Source of the DNA: Falsiroseomonas stagni DSM 19981 | Lineage (GTDB): Bacteria > Pseudomonadota > Alphaproteobacteria > Acetobacterales > Acetobacteraceae | Assembly (NCBI RefSeq): GCF_900114315.1 | Contig: NZ_FOSQ01000021.1 | Span: 1 to 64,000, forward strand | Direction: 5' to 3' | Length of the DNA: 64,000 bases | Part shown: in pieces, positions 25,092-31,954 of the stretch | How positions within the stretch are numbered: the first letter of the stretch is position 1 | Layout of the letters: each line of letters begins with the position of its first letter | Made by a program: the position numbers and the translations under genes | The notes under the pieces: model-generated | Told to the model about the DNA's origin: nothing | Seen by the model: only the letters and a program-made list of their open reading frames with translations | Database searches by the model: none

Positions 25092-25601
25092 TTATCGGGT
25101 AGCGATGATGGCGGCGGCGAGGTTGATGGTGGCACGGAAACTCGTGTCGGTTTTGCAGAAGCGGGTGGCGACGGCTCGGAACTCCTTGAGTTTGGCGAAG
25201 CAGTTTTCGATGAGGTGGCGCCAGCGATAGATGTGTTTGTCGTAGGCGATGGAGGCCCTGCGGTTGCATTTGGGTGGGATGACCGCGGTCGCGCCGCGTG
25301 CGTCGAGGTCGGCCCGCAGCCAATCGACATCGAAGGCGCGGTCACCAAGCAGGGCGCCGAATGCCACGCCGTGAATCAGCGGTGGTACGCCGATGGTGTC
25401 GTGCCGTTGACCGTGCAGCAGCACGAAGCGGACGAGGTTCCCGAGCGCATCGGTAAGCGCCACGATCTTGGTGGTCAGGCCACCGCGGGATCGCCCGATC
25501 GCCTGATGCTGAGTCCCCCTTTTGCGCCACTCGCCTTCTGGTGAGCGGTGACGATGGTGCCGTCGATCAGCACATATTCGAAGTCCGGCTCGGCAGACCA
25601 T
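25092..25601 (-). CDS. IS5-family transposase, downstream frame (OrfB)
   Basis: The meaningful part starts near the A4G5 slip site (about 25523) with GTQHQAIGRSRGGLTTKIVAL. It carries the second catalytic Asp (GDRAFDVDWL) and the Glu region (YRWRHLIENCFAKLKEFRAVATRF), ending AAIIATR. Residues encoded upstream of 25530 in this frame are out of phase and not part of the protein. It is made as an OrfA-OrfB fusion by -1 frameshifting. The TAA stop lies inside the left inverted repeat. Confidence 0.86.
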   Translation of the reverse strand: MVCRAGLRICADRRHHRHRSPEGEWRKRGTQHQAIGRSRGGLTTKIVALTDALGNLVRFVLLHGQRHDTIGVPPLIHGVAFGALLGDRAFDVDWLRADLDARGATAVIPPKCNRRASIAYDKHIYRWRHLIENCFAKLKEFRAVATRFCKTDTSFRATINLAAAIIATR

Positions 25602-25873
25602 CGCTCAAAGATGCGCTCGAACACTCCGGCGCGGACCCAGCGGCGGAACCGCTGGAAGACACTGTTCCAGTTGCCAAATTCCGGCGGCAGGTCGCGCCAC
25701 GGCAGACCGGTTCGCACCCGCCAGAGCACCGCTTCCAGGAACAGCCGATTGTCCTTCGCGGTTACGCCACGATCACCCACTTTGCCTGGCAATAGCGGCG
25801 CTACCTGCGCCCAAGCCGCGTCGCTGATCACAAACCGATCCCGAAGCACCACGCCCGACCTCCGCCGAAGCAA
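25475..25873 (-). CDS. IS5-family transposase, upstream frame (OrfA)
   Basis: 132 residues: the DUF4096-type N-terminal domain (FVISDAAWAQVAPLLPGK, then LFLEAVLWRVRTGLPWRDLPPEFGNWNSVFQRFRRW) and the first catalytic Asp of the DDE triad (VLIDGTIVTAHQ). The start is TTG 25873 or, more like relatives, GTG 25852. Translation reaches A-AAA-GGG-GG (25515-25523 on the plus strand), where a -1 slip would continue into OrfB as GAKGGTQHQAIGRSRGG, the standard IS5 sequence. Without the slip the protein ends 16 codons later. Confidence 0.88.
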   Translation of the reverse strand: MLRRRSGVVLRDRFVISDAAWAQVAPLLPGKVGDRGVTAKDNRLFLEAVLWRVRTGLPWRDLPPEFGNWNSVFQRFRRWVRAGVFERIFERWSAEPDFEYVLIDGTIVTAHQKASGAKGGLSIRRSGDPAVA

Positions 25874-26049
25874 AGGTTGAATCGCATTTCCGCGCTATCG
25901 GGAATCCCCTAATGTCAACAGATCCTAGACCGATTGTGCCATTTATGCCGATTATAAGGGTTTAGCAGCGCTTCCGGCGAGAGCATGGACGCACTTCTGG
26001 CGCGGCGACAGGATCATAACAAGAACGGAACAGCGGTTCCATGGTTGCG

Positions 26050-27756
26050 TCACCGGCGCCGCCAGCCCTGCGTCCGCCGCGCCGTCAGCGCCCCCACCCC
26101 CATCTGCGCCAGCTTGGCCAGGATCGCGACCCCCAGCAGCACACAGGCCATGGCGGCCGCGGCGCTGGCCTGGCCGGCCTCATCCATATGGACGACAGAG
26201 ACCGAGGCCGGCTTGGTGTCAGGCCCGTAGAGGAAGATCACCCCGCTCACCGTCGTCATCGCGGTGACGAAGAGATAGACCCAGATCTCCAGGATCGCCG
26301 GCAGGCAGATCGGCAGCGTCACGCGGCGCAAGGTCTCCCACACCGGGACCTTGAGGCTGGCGCCCACCGCCTCGAACTCCGGGTCCAGCTGGCGGATGGC
26401 GGTTGTCGCCGCCAGGTGGCCCACGGTGTAGAAATGCACCAGCGAGTTCAGCACCAGGATCGCCAGCGTCCCGTAGAGGAAGCCGAGCGGGTTGGCGGGG
26501 TGGTTGAAGAACAGGATGTAGGCGAGGCCCAGTACCAGCCCGGGGATCGCCAGCGGCACGGTCGCCAGCAGTCCCACCGCACCGCGAAGCGCGCCGTCCC
26601 CGCCCGACAGTCGCGGCGCGCGTTCCATGACATACGCGCCGAGGAAGACGATGGCGGTGCCGATGCAGGCGGTGGTCAGCGCCATGCGGATGGAGGTACC
26701 GACCGCGCCCCAGCCGGAGGAGTCGAATCGGCCGAAGTCGTAATTATCCAAGGTCAGCGACAGGTTCCAGGGCCAGAAGCGCACCAGCGACCCCCAGGCG
26801 GCCACGGCGACGATGCCGACCAGCACGCCGGCCATGGCGACGCAGAACAGCGTCAGCGGCAGGTCCCGAGCCAGGCGTCGCTTCGGCACCAGCGGCACGG
26901 CGCGGCCGGTCAGCGTCGCGGCCCGCTTGCCCTCCGCCCAGCGTTGCAGGGCAAAGGCCAGCAGCGCGGGCAGCAGCAGCACCAGGCCCACGACCGCGCC
27001 CATGTTGAAGTCCTGCAGCCCCACGACCTGCTTGTAGACATCGGTCGCCAGCACCGGGAATTGCCCGCCGATCACCTTCGGGATGCCGAAATCCGTGACA
27101 ACGGCCGTGAAGGTGACGACCGCGGCGGAGACGATGCCGAAGCGGGCGCCCGGCAGCGTCACGGTGGCAAAGATACGCGCGCGGCCAGCCTTCAGCGCCT
27201 CCGCCGCCTCGTAGAGTCGCGCATCCGCCGTGGCCAGGGCCACAGAGAGGATGATGGCGGCGGAGGGAAAGGTGCTGAAGACCTGCGCCACGATGATGCC
27301 GGGTGCGCCGTAGATGTTCTCCATCGGCAGCATCCAGCGCAGCATTCCCTGGTTGCCGAAGAGGTAGATGAGCGACAGCGCTGGCAGCAACGACGGCGCA
27401 AGGATCGGCAGTAGCATCACCGCGCGGAAGACGGGCTTGAAGGGCAGGCGCGACCGCGCCAGCGCATAGCCATAGGTGAAGGCCAGCGGCACGACGATCA
27501 CCATGGTCAGCGCCGCCGTCCAGATGCTGTTCCAGGCGGATCGCAGCAATGCCGGCGTGCTGACATAGGTGGCGAAGTTCGCCAGCCCCACGAAGTGGCC
27601 CGACTGATCCTCGAAGGCCCGCGACAGCAGCACCGCCATCGGCAAACCGAGTGCCAACAGAAGAAAGCCGCCGGCGAGCCAGAGGCCAGCGCGCATCAGG
27701 CGCTGGTCGGCGGAGGCCTCGACGCGGACAAGCGGGCCGGCCAGGACGTCACTCAT
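26050..27756 (-). CDS. Two-domain ABC permease for 2-aminoethylphosphonate-type substrate
   Basis: 568 residues from ATG 27756, with about 12 membrane helices in two halves. Each half has a permease EAA-type loop (EAAEALKAGRARIFATVTLPGARFG at about 205-230; EAVGASLKVPVWETLRRVTLPI near 490). It resembles the fused inner-membrane component of the putative AEP importers found with phnX. It overlaps the ATPase gene by eight bases and is the last gene of the minus-strand phosphonate operon. The IS5 element lies 125 bp beyond its stop. Confidence 0.9.
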   Translation of the reverse strand: MSDVLAGPLVRVEASADQRLMRAGLWLAGGFLLLALGLPMAVLLSRAFEDQSGHFVGLANFATYVSTPALLRSAWNSIWTAALTMVIVVPLAFTYGYALARSRLPFKPVFRAVMLLPILAPSLLPALSLIYLFGNQGMLRWMLPMENIYGAPGIIVAQVFSTFPSAAIILSVALATADARLYEAAEALKAGRARIFATVTLPGARFGIVSAAVVTFTAVVTDFGIPKVIGGQFPVLATDVYKQVVGLQDFNMGAVVGLVLLLPALLAFALQRWAEGKRAATLTGRAVPLVPKRRLARDLPLTLFCVAMAGVLVGIVAVAAWGSLVRFWPWNLSLTLDNYDFGRFDSSGWGAVGTSIRMALTTACIGTAIVFLGAYVMERAPRLSGGDGALRGAVGLLATVPLAIPGLVLGLAYILFFNHPANPLGFLYGTLAILVLNSLVHFYTVGHLAATTAIRQLDPEFEAVGASLKVPVWETLRRVTLPICLPAILEIWVYLFVTAMTTVSGVIFLYGPDTKPASVSVVHMDEAGQASAAAAMACVLLGVAILAKLAQMGVGALTARRTQGWRRR

Positions 27757-28870
27757 CCCCGGGGAAGACCATGATCCGGTCAGGCGGGATGGCGGACAGC
27801 ACCTCCGCCCCCGGCAGCGCGCCGACCGCCCGGACCAGGTCGGGGGCGGCATCGGCCTCCAGCCGGAAGGCGCCGCGTTCCAGCGCGATCCGGCAGGTGG
27901 GGCCGAGATACTCCAGATGCGTCACCAGCATCGGCAGGGCGCCAGGCATCCCCTCCGCTGCCGGCCCCAGGCGCACATCCTCCGGCCGCACGAAGGCGCG
28001 GATGGCGGTGCCGTACAGCATGCCCTGCGCCGCCTCCGCGGGCAGGGTGATGCCATGGGTGGAGATCGTGCCCGGCGCCGCCTGCACCACCGCGTCGAAG
28101 GCGGAGGAGCGGCCGACGAAACTGGCCACGAAGGCGGTGGCTGGCGTGCGGTAGACCTCCTCGGGGGTCCCGACCTGCTGCACATGGCCGCGGCTCATGA
28201 CCAATATCCGGTCGGAGACGCCCATCGCCTCCTCCTGGTCATGGGTCACCATGATCGTCGTGACGCCGAGGCGGCGTTGCAGCGCGCGGATTTCCTGCCG
28301 CAGGTGCAGGCGGACGATGGCGTCGAGCGCGGAGAGCGGTTCGTCCAGCAGCAGCAGGCCGGGCTCCGGCGCCAGCGCGCGGGCCAGCGCCACGCGTTGT
28401 TGCTGGCCACCCGAGAGCTGCGCCGGATACCTTTTTGAGTGCTCCGCGAGGCCGACGAGGTCGAGCAACTCGGCCACGCGCGCGGCGACGCGCTTCGCCG
28501 GCCAGGCGGGGCCGCGCAGGCCGTAGGCGATGTTGTCGGCCACGGAGAAATTCGGGAACAGCGCGTAGCTCTGGAAGACGATGCCGAAATCCCGCGCCGC
28601 CGGCGGCAGGCCGGTGATGTCCCTCCCGGCCTGGCGGATCACGCCCGTCGTCGCGGGATCAAGCCCCGCGATGGCACGCAGCAGCGTCGTCTTCCCGCAG
28701 CCGGAGGGGCCGAGGAAGGAGATGAACTCCCCTTCCCGGACCCTGAGGCTGACATCCTTCAGCGCGACGAAGGTGCCGAACTGCTTCCCCAAAGCGACGA
28801 TGTCGAGATACGGTGCCTGGGTCGCCGCACGGCGGATGCCGCCCTGCAGCAGCGTGTCGAGGGCGGTCAT
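27749..28870 (-). CDS. ABC transporter ATPase (2-aminoethylphosphonate type)
   Basis: 373 residues. Walker A is GPSGCGKTT, the Q-loop FQSYALFPN, the signature LSGGQQQR, Walker B LLLLDEPLSALD, and the H-loop MVTHDQEEA. A C-terminal TOBE-like regulatory domain (about 285-370) begins GITLPAEA. The ATPase works on the cytoplasmic side of the permease encoded by the next, overlapping gene. ATG 28870 is ten bases after the binding-protein stop. The 27 residues before the ABC fold are longer than usual, but AEP-type ATPases often carry such an extension. Confidence 0.93.
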   Translation of the reverse strand: MTALDTLLQGGIRRAATQAPYLDIVALGKQFGTFVALKDVSLRVREGEFISFLGPSGCGKTTLLRAIAGLDPATTGVIRQAGRDITGLPPAARDFGIVFQSYALFPNFSVADNIAYGLRGPAWPAKRVAARVAELLDLVGLAEHSKRYPAQLSGGQQQRVALARALAPEPGLLLLDEPLSALDAIVRLHLRQEIRALQRRLGVTTIMVTHDQEEAMGVSDRILVMSRGHVQQVGTPEEVYRTPATAFVASFVGRSSAFDAVVQAAPGTISTHGITLPAEAAQGMLYGTAIRAFVRPEDVRLGPAAEGMPGALPMLVTHLEYLGPTCRIALERGAFRLEADAAPDLVRAVGALPGAEVLSAIPPDRIMVFPGDE

Positions 28871-28880
28871 GCCGGCCCGC

Positions 28881-29900
28881 TCAGCGCGGCGCCGACTTGC
28901 CGTCGAAGCGCTGCGACCATTCGCGCAGGATCCGGTCACGCTGCAGCGCCGTCTCCCGGAAGTTCACATTCACCAGGCGCTGCGCGAATTCCGGCGGGTA
29001 GTTCCGCACGGTGGCGTCCACGCCCGGCATCGCGAGCAGCGCGTAGAAGCGGCCATATTGCTCCATGGCGGGGCGGGAGACCGCGAAATCGGCCAGCCGC
29101 TTCGCCGCATCCAGGTTCCGCGTACCACGCATGATGGCGGTGCCTTCCAGGTCGAAGCCAACCCCATCGGTCGGGATGATGACCTCGATCGGCGCGCCCT
29201 GGTTGCGCAGCGTGACGGCGCGCATGTCGAGCGAGATGCCGACGCCGTACTCGCCGCGGGCGGCATTGTTGCAGGGGGCGCTGCCGGAATGGGTGTAGAC
29301 CTGGATGTTGTCATGCAGGCGGGTCATGTAGGTCCAGGCATTCGCCTCCCCCATCGATCCCATCCAGCCCGCGACGGTCAGGAAGCCGGTGCCGCTGGAT
29401 GACGGGTTGGGCATGGCAACCTGGTTGCGGAAGCGCGGATCCAGCAGATCGGCCCAGCTGGTGGGGCGCGGCAGGTTGCGCTGCGCGGCGACGGCCGTGT
29501 TGAAGCAGATGGTGGAGACGAAGGCATCCATGCCCGTCCAGGTCATCGGGCTGCGGTCGCTGCGCATGTTGGCGCGCAGCGCATCGGCGCCGGCAGGGGT
29601 GTAGCCCTCCAGCATCTCGAGCGCTTCCATCTGCAGCAGCGAATAGACGGAAAGGCCCCAGACGACGTCGGCGCGGGGGTTCTGGCGTTCGGCGATCAGG
29701 CGGGCGGTGATGACGCCGGTGCTGTCGCGCACCCAGACGACCTCGATATCCCGCACCGCGGCCTCGGCAGCGGCCTTGAAGGGGGCGAGCTGCTCGTTCT
29801 CGAGCGCCGTGTAGACCGTGAGGCGGGTCCGGGACTGCGCCTCGGCCTCGGTGAGCGGGAGCACGGCCAGCAGGCCGGCGGCGATAAAGGCGAAACGCAT
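28881..29900 (-). CDS. Periplasmic binding protein of the AEP-type ABC transporter
   Basis: 339 residues with a Sec signal peptide (MRFAFIAAGLLAVLPLTEAEAQS), then an iron/AEP-type class-2 binding fold: LTVYTALENEQLAPFKAAAE, VVWVRDSTGVITARL, DVVWGLSVYSLLQMEA, and FVSTICFNTAV. Relatives with this order of neighbours (permease, ATPase, PhnX) are the putative AEP-binding proteins. A gap of 103 bp separates it from phnX upstream. Within it, CTATCG...CGATAG could form a hairpin, so transport genes may be expressed at a different level from the enzymes. Confidence 0.9.
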   Translation of the reverse strand: MRFAFIAAGLLAVLPLTEAEAQSRTRLTVYTALENEQLAPFKAAAEAAVRDIEVVWVRDSTGVITARLIAERQNPRADVVWGLSVYSLLQMEALEMLEGYTPAGADALRANMRSDRSPMTWTGMDAFVSTICFNTAVAAQRNLPRPTSWADLLDPRFRNQVAMPNPSSSGTGFLTVAGWMGSMGEANAWTYMTRLHDNIQVYTHSGSAPCNNAARGEYGVGISLDMRAVTLRNQGAPIEVIIPTDGVGFDLEGTAIMRGTRNLDAAKRLADFAVSRPAMEQYGRFYALLAMPGVDATVRNYPPEFAQRLVNVNFRETALQRDRILREWSQRFDGKSAPR

Positions 29901-30003
29901 GCGAATGGGGTCCTTCCCTGGCGCGCGTTTCCTGCCCTATCGCGATCTGGCGTCGCGGTAATGACGATAGTGTTTCAGTTCGGCGTCACGCGTCAATCCG
30001 GGG

Positions 30004-30795
30004 TCAAGGCGCTTCTCCCGCCGCCATCCGCTCCTCGATCGCAGTGATGGCCCAGGGCAGGTCGGCGATGCTGTCGATCACCAGATGGGCGCCCGATCCC
30101 ACCAGTTCCGCCGTCGCGCGGTCACGGATGGCGTCGCGTTCGGCGTCGTCCAGCGCGGCGAGTTCCCCGGCGGAGAGGCCGGCGATGTTGCCGGACAGCG
30201 CGAGCCCCACGGTCCAGGTGCCGGCCTGCCGACCCTCCCCGATTCCCGGCGGCGTGTCGTCCACCTTCACCACGGCAGCGGCCGGCCAGATGCCCATCTC
30301 CGCCATCACCTTCCACATCTGGAGCGGTGCCGGGCGGCCGGCGGCAAGGTCGCCCGCGCAGACCATGATCTCCGGGGTGAAGCCCTGCGCGGCGGCCAGT
30401 GGCGCCAGGCGCTGCATGATCGGCCGGGTGTAGCCGGTGGTGGAACCAACCCGGATGCCGCGTTCCGCCAGCGCCGCCAGCGTCTCGCTCGCGCCAGGGA
30501 TCAGGGCGCTATGGGCCTCGACGGCCGCGATGTTCAGGGGCTCGAAGACCTCGAAGATCGCCTGCACATCGGCCTCGTTGAAGTCCCGACCGTGCTTCGC
30601 GCGCCAGGATTCGTTCACCGCCGCGCCGACCATCCGGATGTGGTCCGCCTTGGCCATGCCCATCGGCCCGCGCGCATCGGCGATGGAGATGGCGACGCCG
30701 AATTGCGCGAAGGCGTCGACGAAGGCGCCCATGGGCGCGCGGCTGCCATGGTCCAGCACCGTGCCGGCCCAGTCGAGAACTACAGCCTTGATCAT
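30004..30795 (-). CDS. phnX: Phosphonoacetaldehyde hydrolase (phosphonatase)
   Basis: HAD-superfamily enzyme, 263 residues, that cleaves the C-P bond of phosphonoacetaldehyde to acetaldehyde and phosphate. The nucleophile is D8 (VVLDWAGTVLD, the phosphonatase DWAGT variant). The Schiff-base Lys is K49 (MGMAKADHIR), and the late HAD motif is VVKVDDTPPGIGEGRQAGTW. Its ATG overlaps the TGA of the FAD oxidoreductase gene upstream, so they are coupled. The usual partner PhnW (AEP transaminase) is not in the window; the adjacent oxidase is the likely source of the aldehyde. Confidence 0.95.
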   Translation of the reverse strand: MIKAVVLDWAGTVLDHGSRAPMGAFVDAFAQFGVAISIADARGPMGMAKADHIRMVGAAVNESWRAKHGRDFNEADVQAIFEVFEPLNIAAVEAHSALIPGASETLAALAERGIRVGSTTGYTRPIMQRLAPLAAAQGFTPEIMVCAGDLAAGRPAPLQMWKVMAEMGIWPAAAVVKVDDTPPGIGEGRQAGTWTVGLALSGNIAGLSAGELAALDDAERDAIRDRATAELVGSGAHLVIDSIADLPWAITAIEERMAAGEAP

Positions 30796-31910
30796 GCGGG
30801 CAGACCCCAGGTGGTGAAGACATCGGCGGCCAGGCCGAAGGCGGTGGAGGCACCAGTGCCGGAGGTGACGGAGACGAGCATGACGCCCGGCGCCACCTCC
30901 TCGAAGAACGCATCCTCGGGGCCGGAGGGATAGACCCCGATCCAGCGGTCGATGACCGGCGGCGGCGCACCCAGCACCTTCGCGTATTCGTCGAGGATCA
31001 GCGCATCCACCGCCTCCGGCTGGAAGGGATCGGGGGTGGGGTCGTAGTGGTGGCTGTCGCCGACCACCAGCGACCCGTCCGCGGATTGCACGACGATGAG
31101 GTGCACCCCGTTGTCGAGATGCAACTGCTGGTCCCGCGCGAGCTCGGCGCGCAGCGCGGGCAGCGAGGGGCAGCCATGGTAGCCGCGGTAGCGATGCAGG
31201 CCGAGGTCGCTCATCACCGCCGCCGGCAGCCGCCAGCCAGGGTCGGCAAGGCGCAGCATGTGCAGCTTGCAGAGCGTCACCTGCCGCTTCGCGAAAGCAT
31301 CGGGGAACAGGGAGACAAGATCCGTGCCAGGACAGACCGCGATCCGGTCGGCGTGGAGCGTCCCCTGCGGCGTCTCCACCCGGCCAGTGGAGACAGAGAG
31401 CGCGACGCGCTGGGGCATGAAGGTCACGCCGAGGGCGGCCGCCATCCAGGCGCGCAGCTTCGGGATGGCGTCGCGGCTTTCCACCCGCAGTTCATGCGGC
31501 GAATGCAGCGCGGCCCGCACGGCGCCGTCCTGACGCAGAGGGTCCGGCAGCGCGCCGGGGCGCAGCACCGTGCAGCCTTCCCCCATCGGGCCGGCGGCGA
31601 ATTCCTCGATGACGGCGACGGCCTCGGGCCGGCGGGCGGCCATCAGGGTGCCGCGATGAATCACGGGAATGCCCGCCTTGGGCGCGACATCGGCCCAGAC
31701 ATCGCGGGCGTGGCGGGCGCGGCGCCAGGTATCCGGCGCGCCCTGGCCGGTGACGGTCACGAAGCCGAAATTGCGGATGGAGGCGCCGTTGGCCCGCACA
31801 TCCCGATCCAGGACCCCCACCCTCAGCCCCGCCTGCGCCCCCTTCAGCGCATGGGCGAGCCCCACGATGCCGTGGCCGATGACGAGGAGGTCGAAGCGCG
31901 TGTCTTGCAT
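30792..31910 (-). CDS. FAD-dependent amine oxidase-type protein of phosphonate clusters (TIGR03364-like)
   Basis: 372 residues of the DAO fold. The FAD-binding N-terminus is DLLVIGHGIVGLAHALKGAQAG, and the substrate region contains GYHGCPSLPALRAEL. The C-terminal FAD site ends MLVSVTSGTGASTAFGLA. Oxidoreductases of this type recur beside AEP transport and phnX genes. Related enzymes (PbfD-type) have been reported to oxidise AEP or N-methyl-AEP to phosphonoacetaldehyde. Start ATG 31910 or 31922. Stop and phnX start overlap (ATGA). The 44-base gap upstream to the 955-residue flavoenzyme suggests one transcript. Confidence 0.85.
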   Translation of the reverse strand: MQDTRFDLLVIGHGIVGLAHALKGAQAGLRVGVLDRDVRANGASIRNFGFVTVTGQGAPDTWRRARHARDVWADVAPKAGIPVIHRGTLMAARRPEAVAVIEEFAAGPMGEGCTVLRPGALPDPLRQDGAVRAALHSPHELRVESRDAIPKLRAWMAAALGVTFMPQRVALSVSTGRVETPQGTLHADRIAVCPGTDLVSLFPDAFAKRQVTLCKLHMLRLADPGWRLPAAVMSDLGLHRYRGYHGCPSLPALRAELARDQQLHLDNGVHLIVVQSADGSLVVGDSHHYDPTPDPFQPEAVDALILDEYAKVLGAPPPVIDRWIGVYPSGPEDAFFEEVAPGVMLVSVTSGTGASTAFGLAADVFTTWGLPA

Positions 31911-31954
31911 GCGGTGCAGCATCGGCACGGTGCCGCAACCGCACAAGGGACAAT

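Larger units (their letters stand above)
25080..25924 (-). mobile_element. Complete IS5-family insertion sequence (IS427-like, two-frame transposase)
   Basis: 845 bp element bounded by near-perfect 15-bp inverted repeats: GGTCTGTTGACATTA at 25080-25094, and the complement of GATCTGTTGACATTA at 25910-25924, one mismatch. It is flanked on both sides by CTAG (25076-25079 and 25925-25928), consistent with a target duplication. It encodes two overlapping transposase frames joined by a likely -1 frameshift. All parts are present and intact, so it may be mobile or recently inserted. Confidence 0.93.

Noticed and set aside
26041-27414. 457-codon plus-strand frame opposite the phosphonate permease
   Set aside because: Gln/His/Arg/Gly-rich shadow frame; the minus strand encodes a clear two-domain permease.
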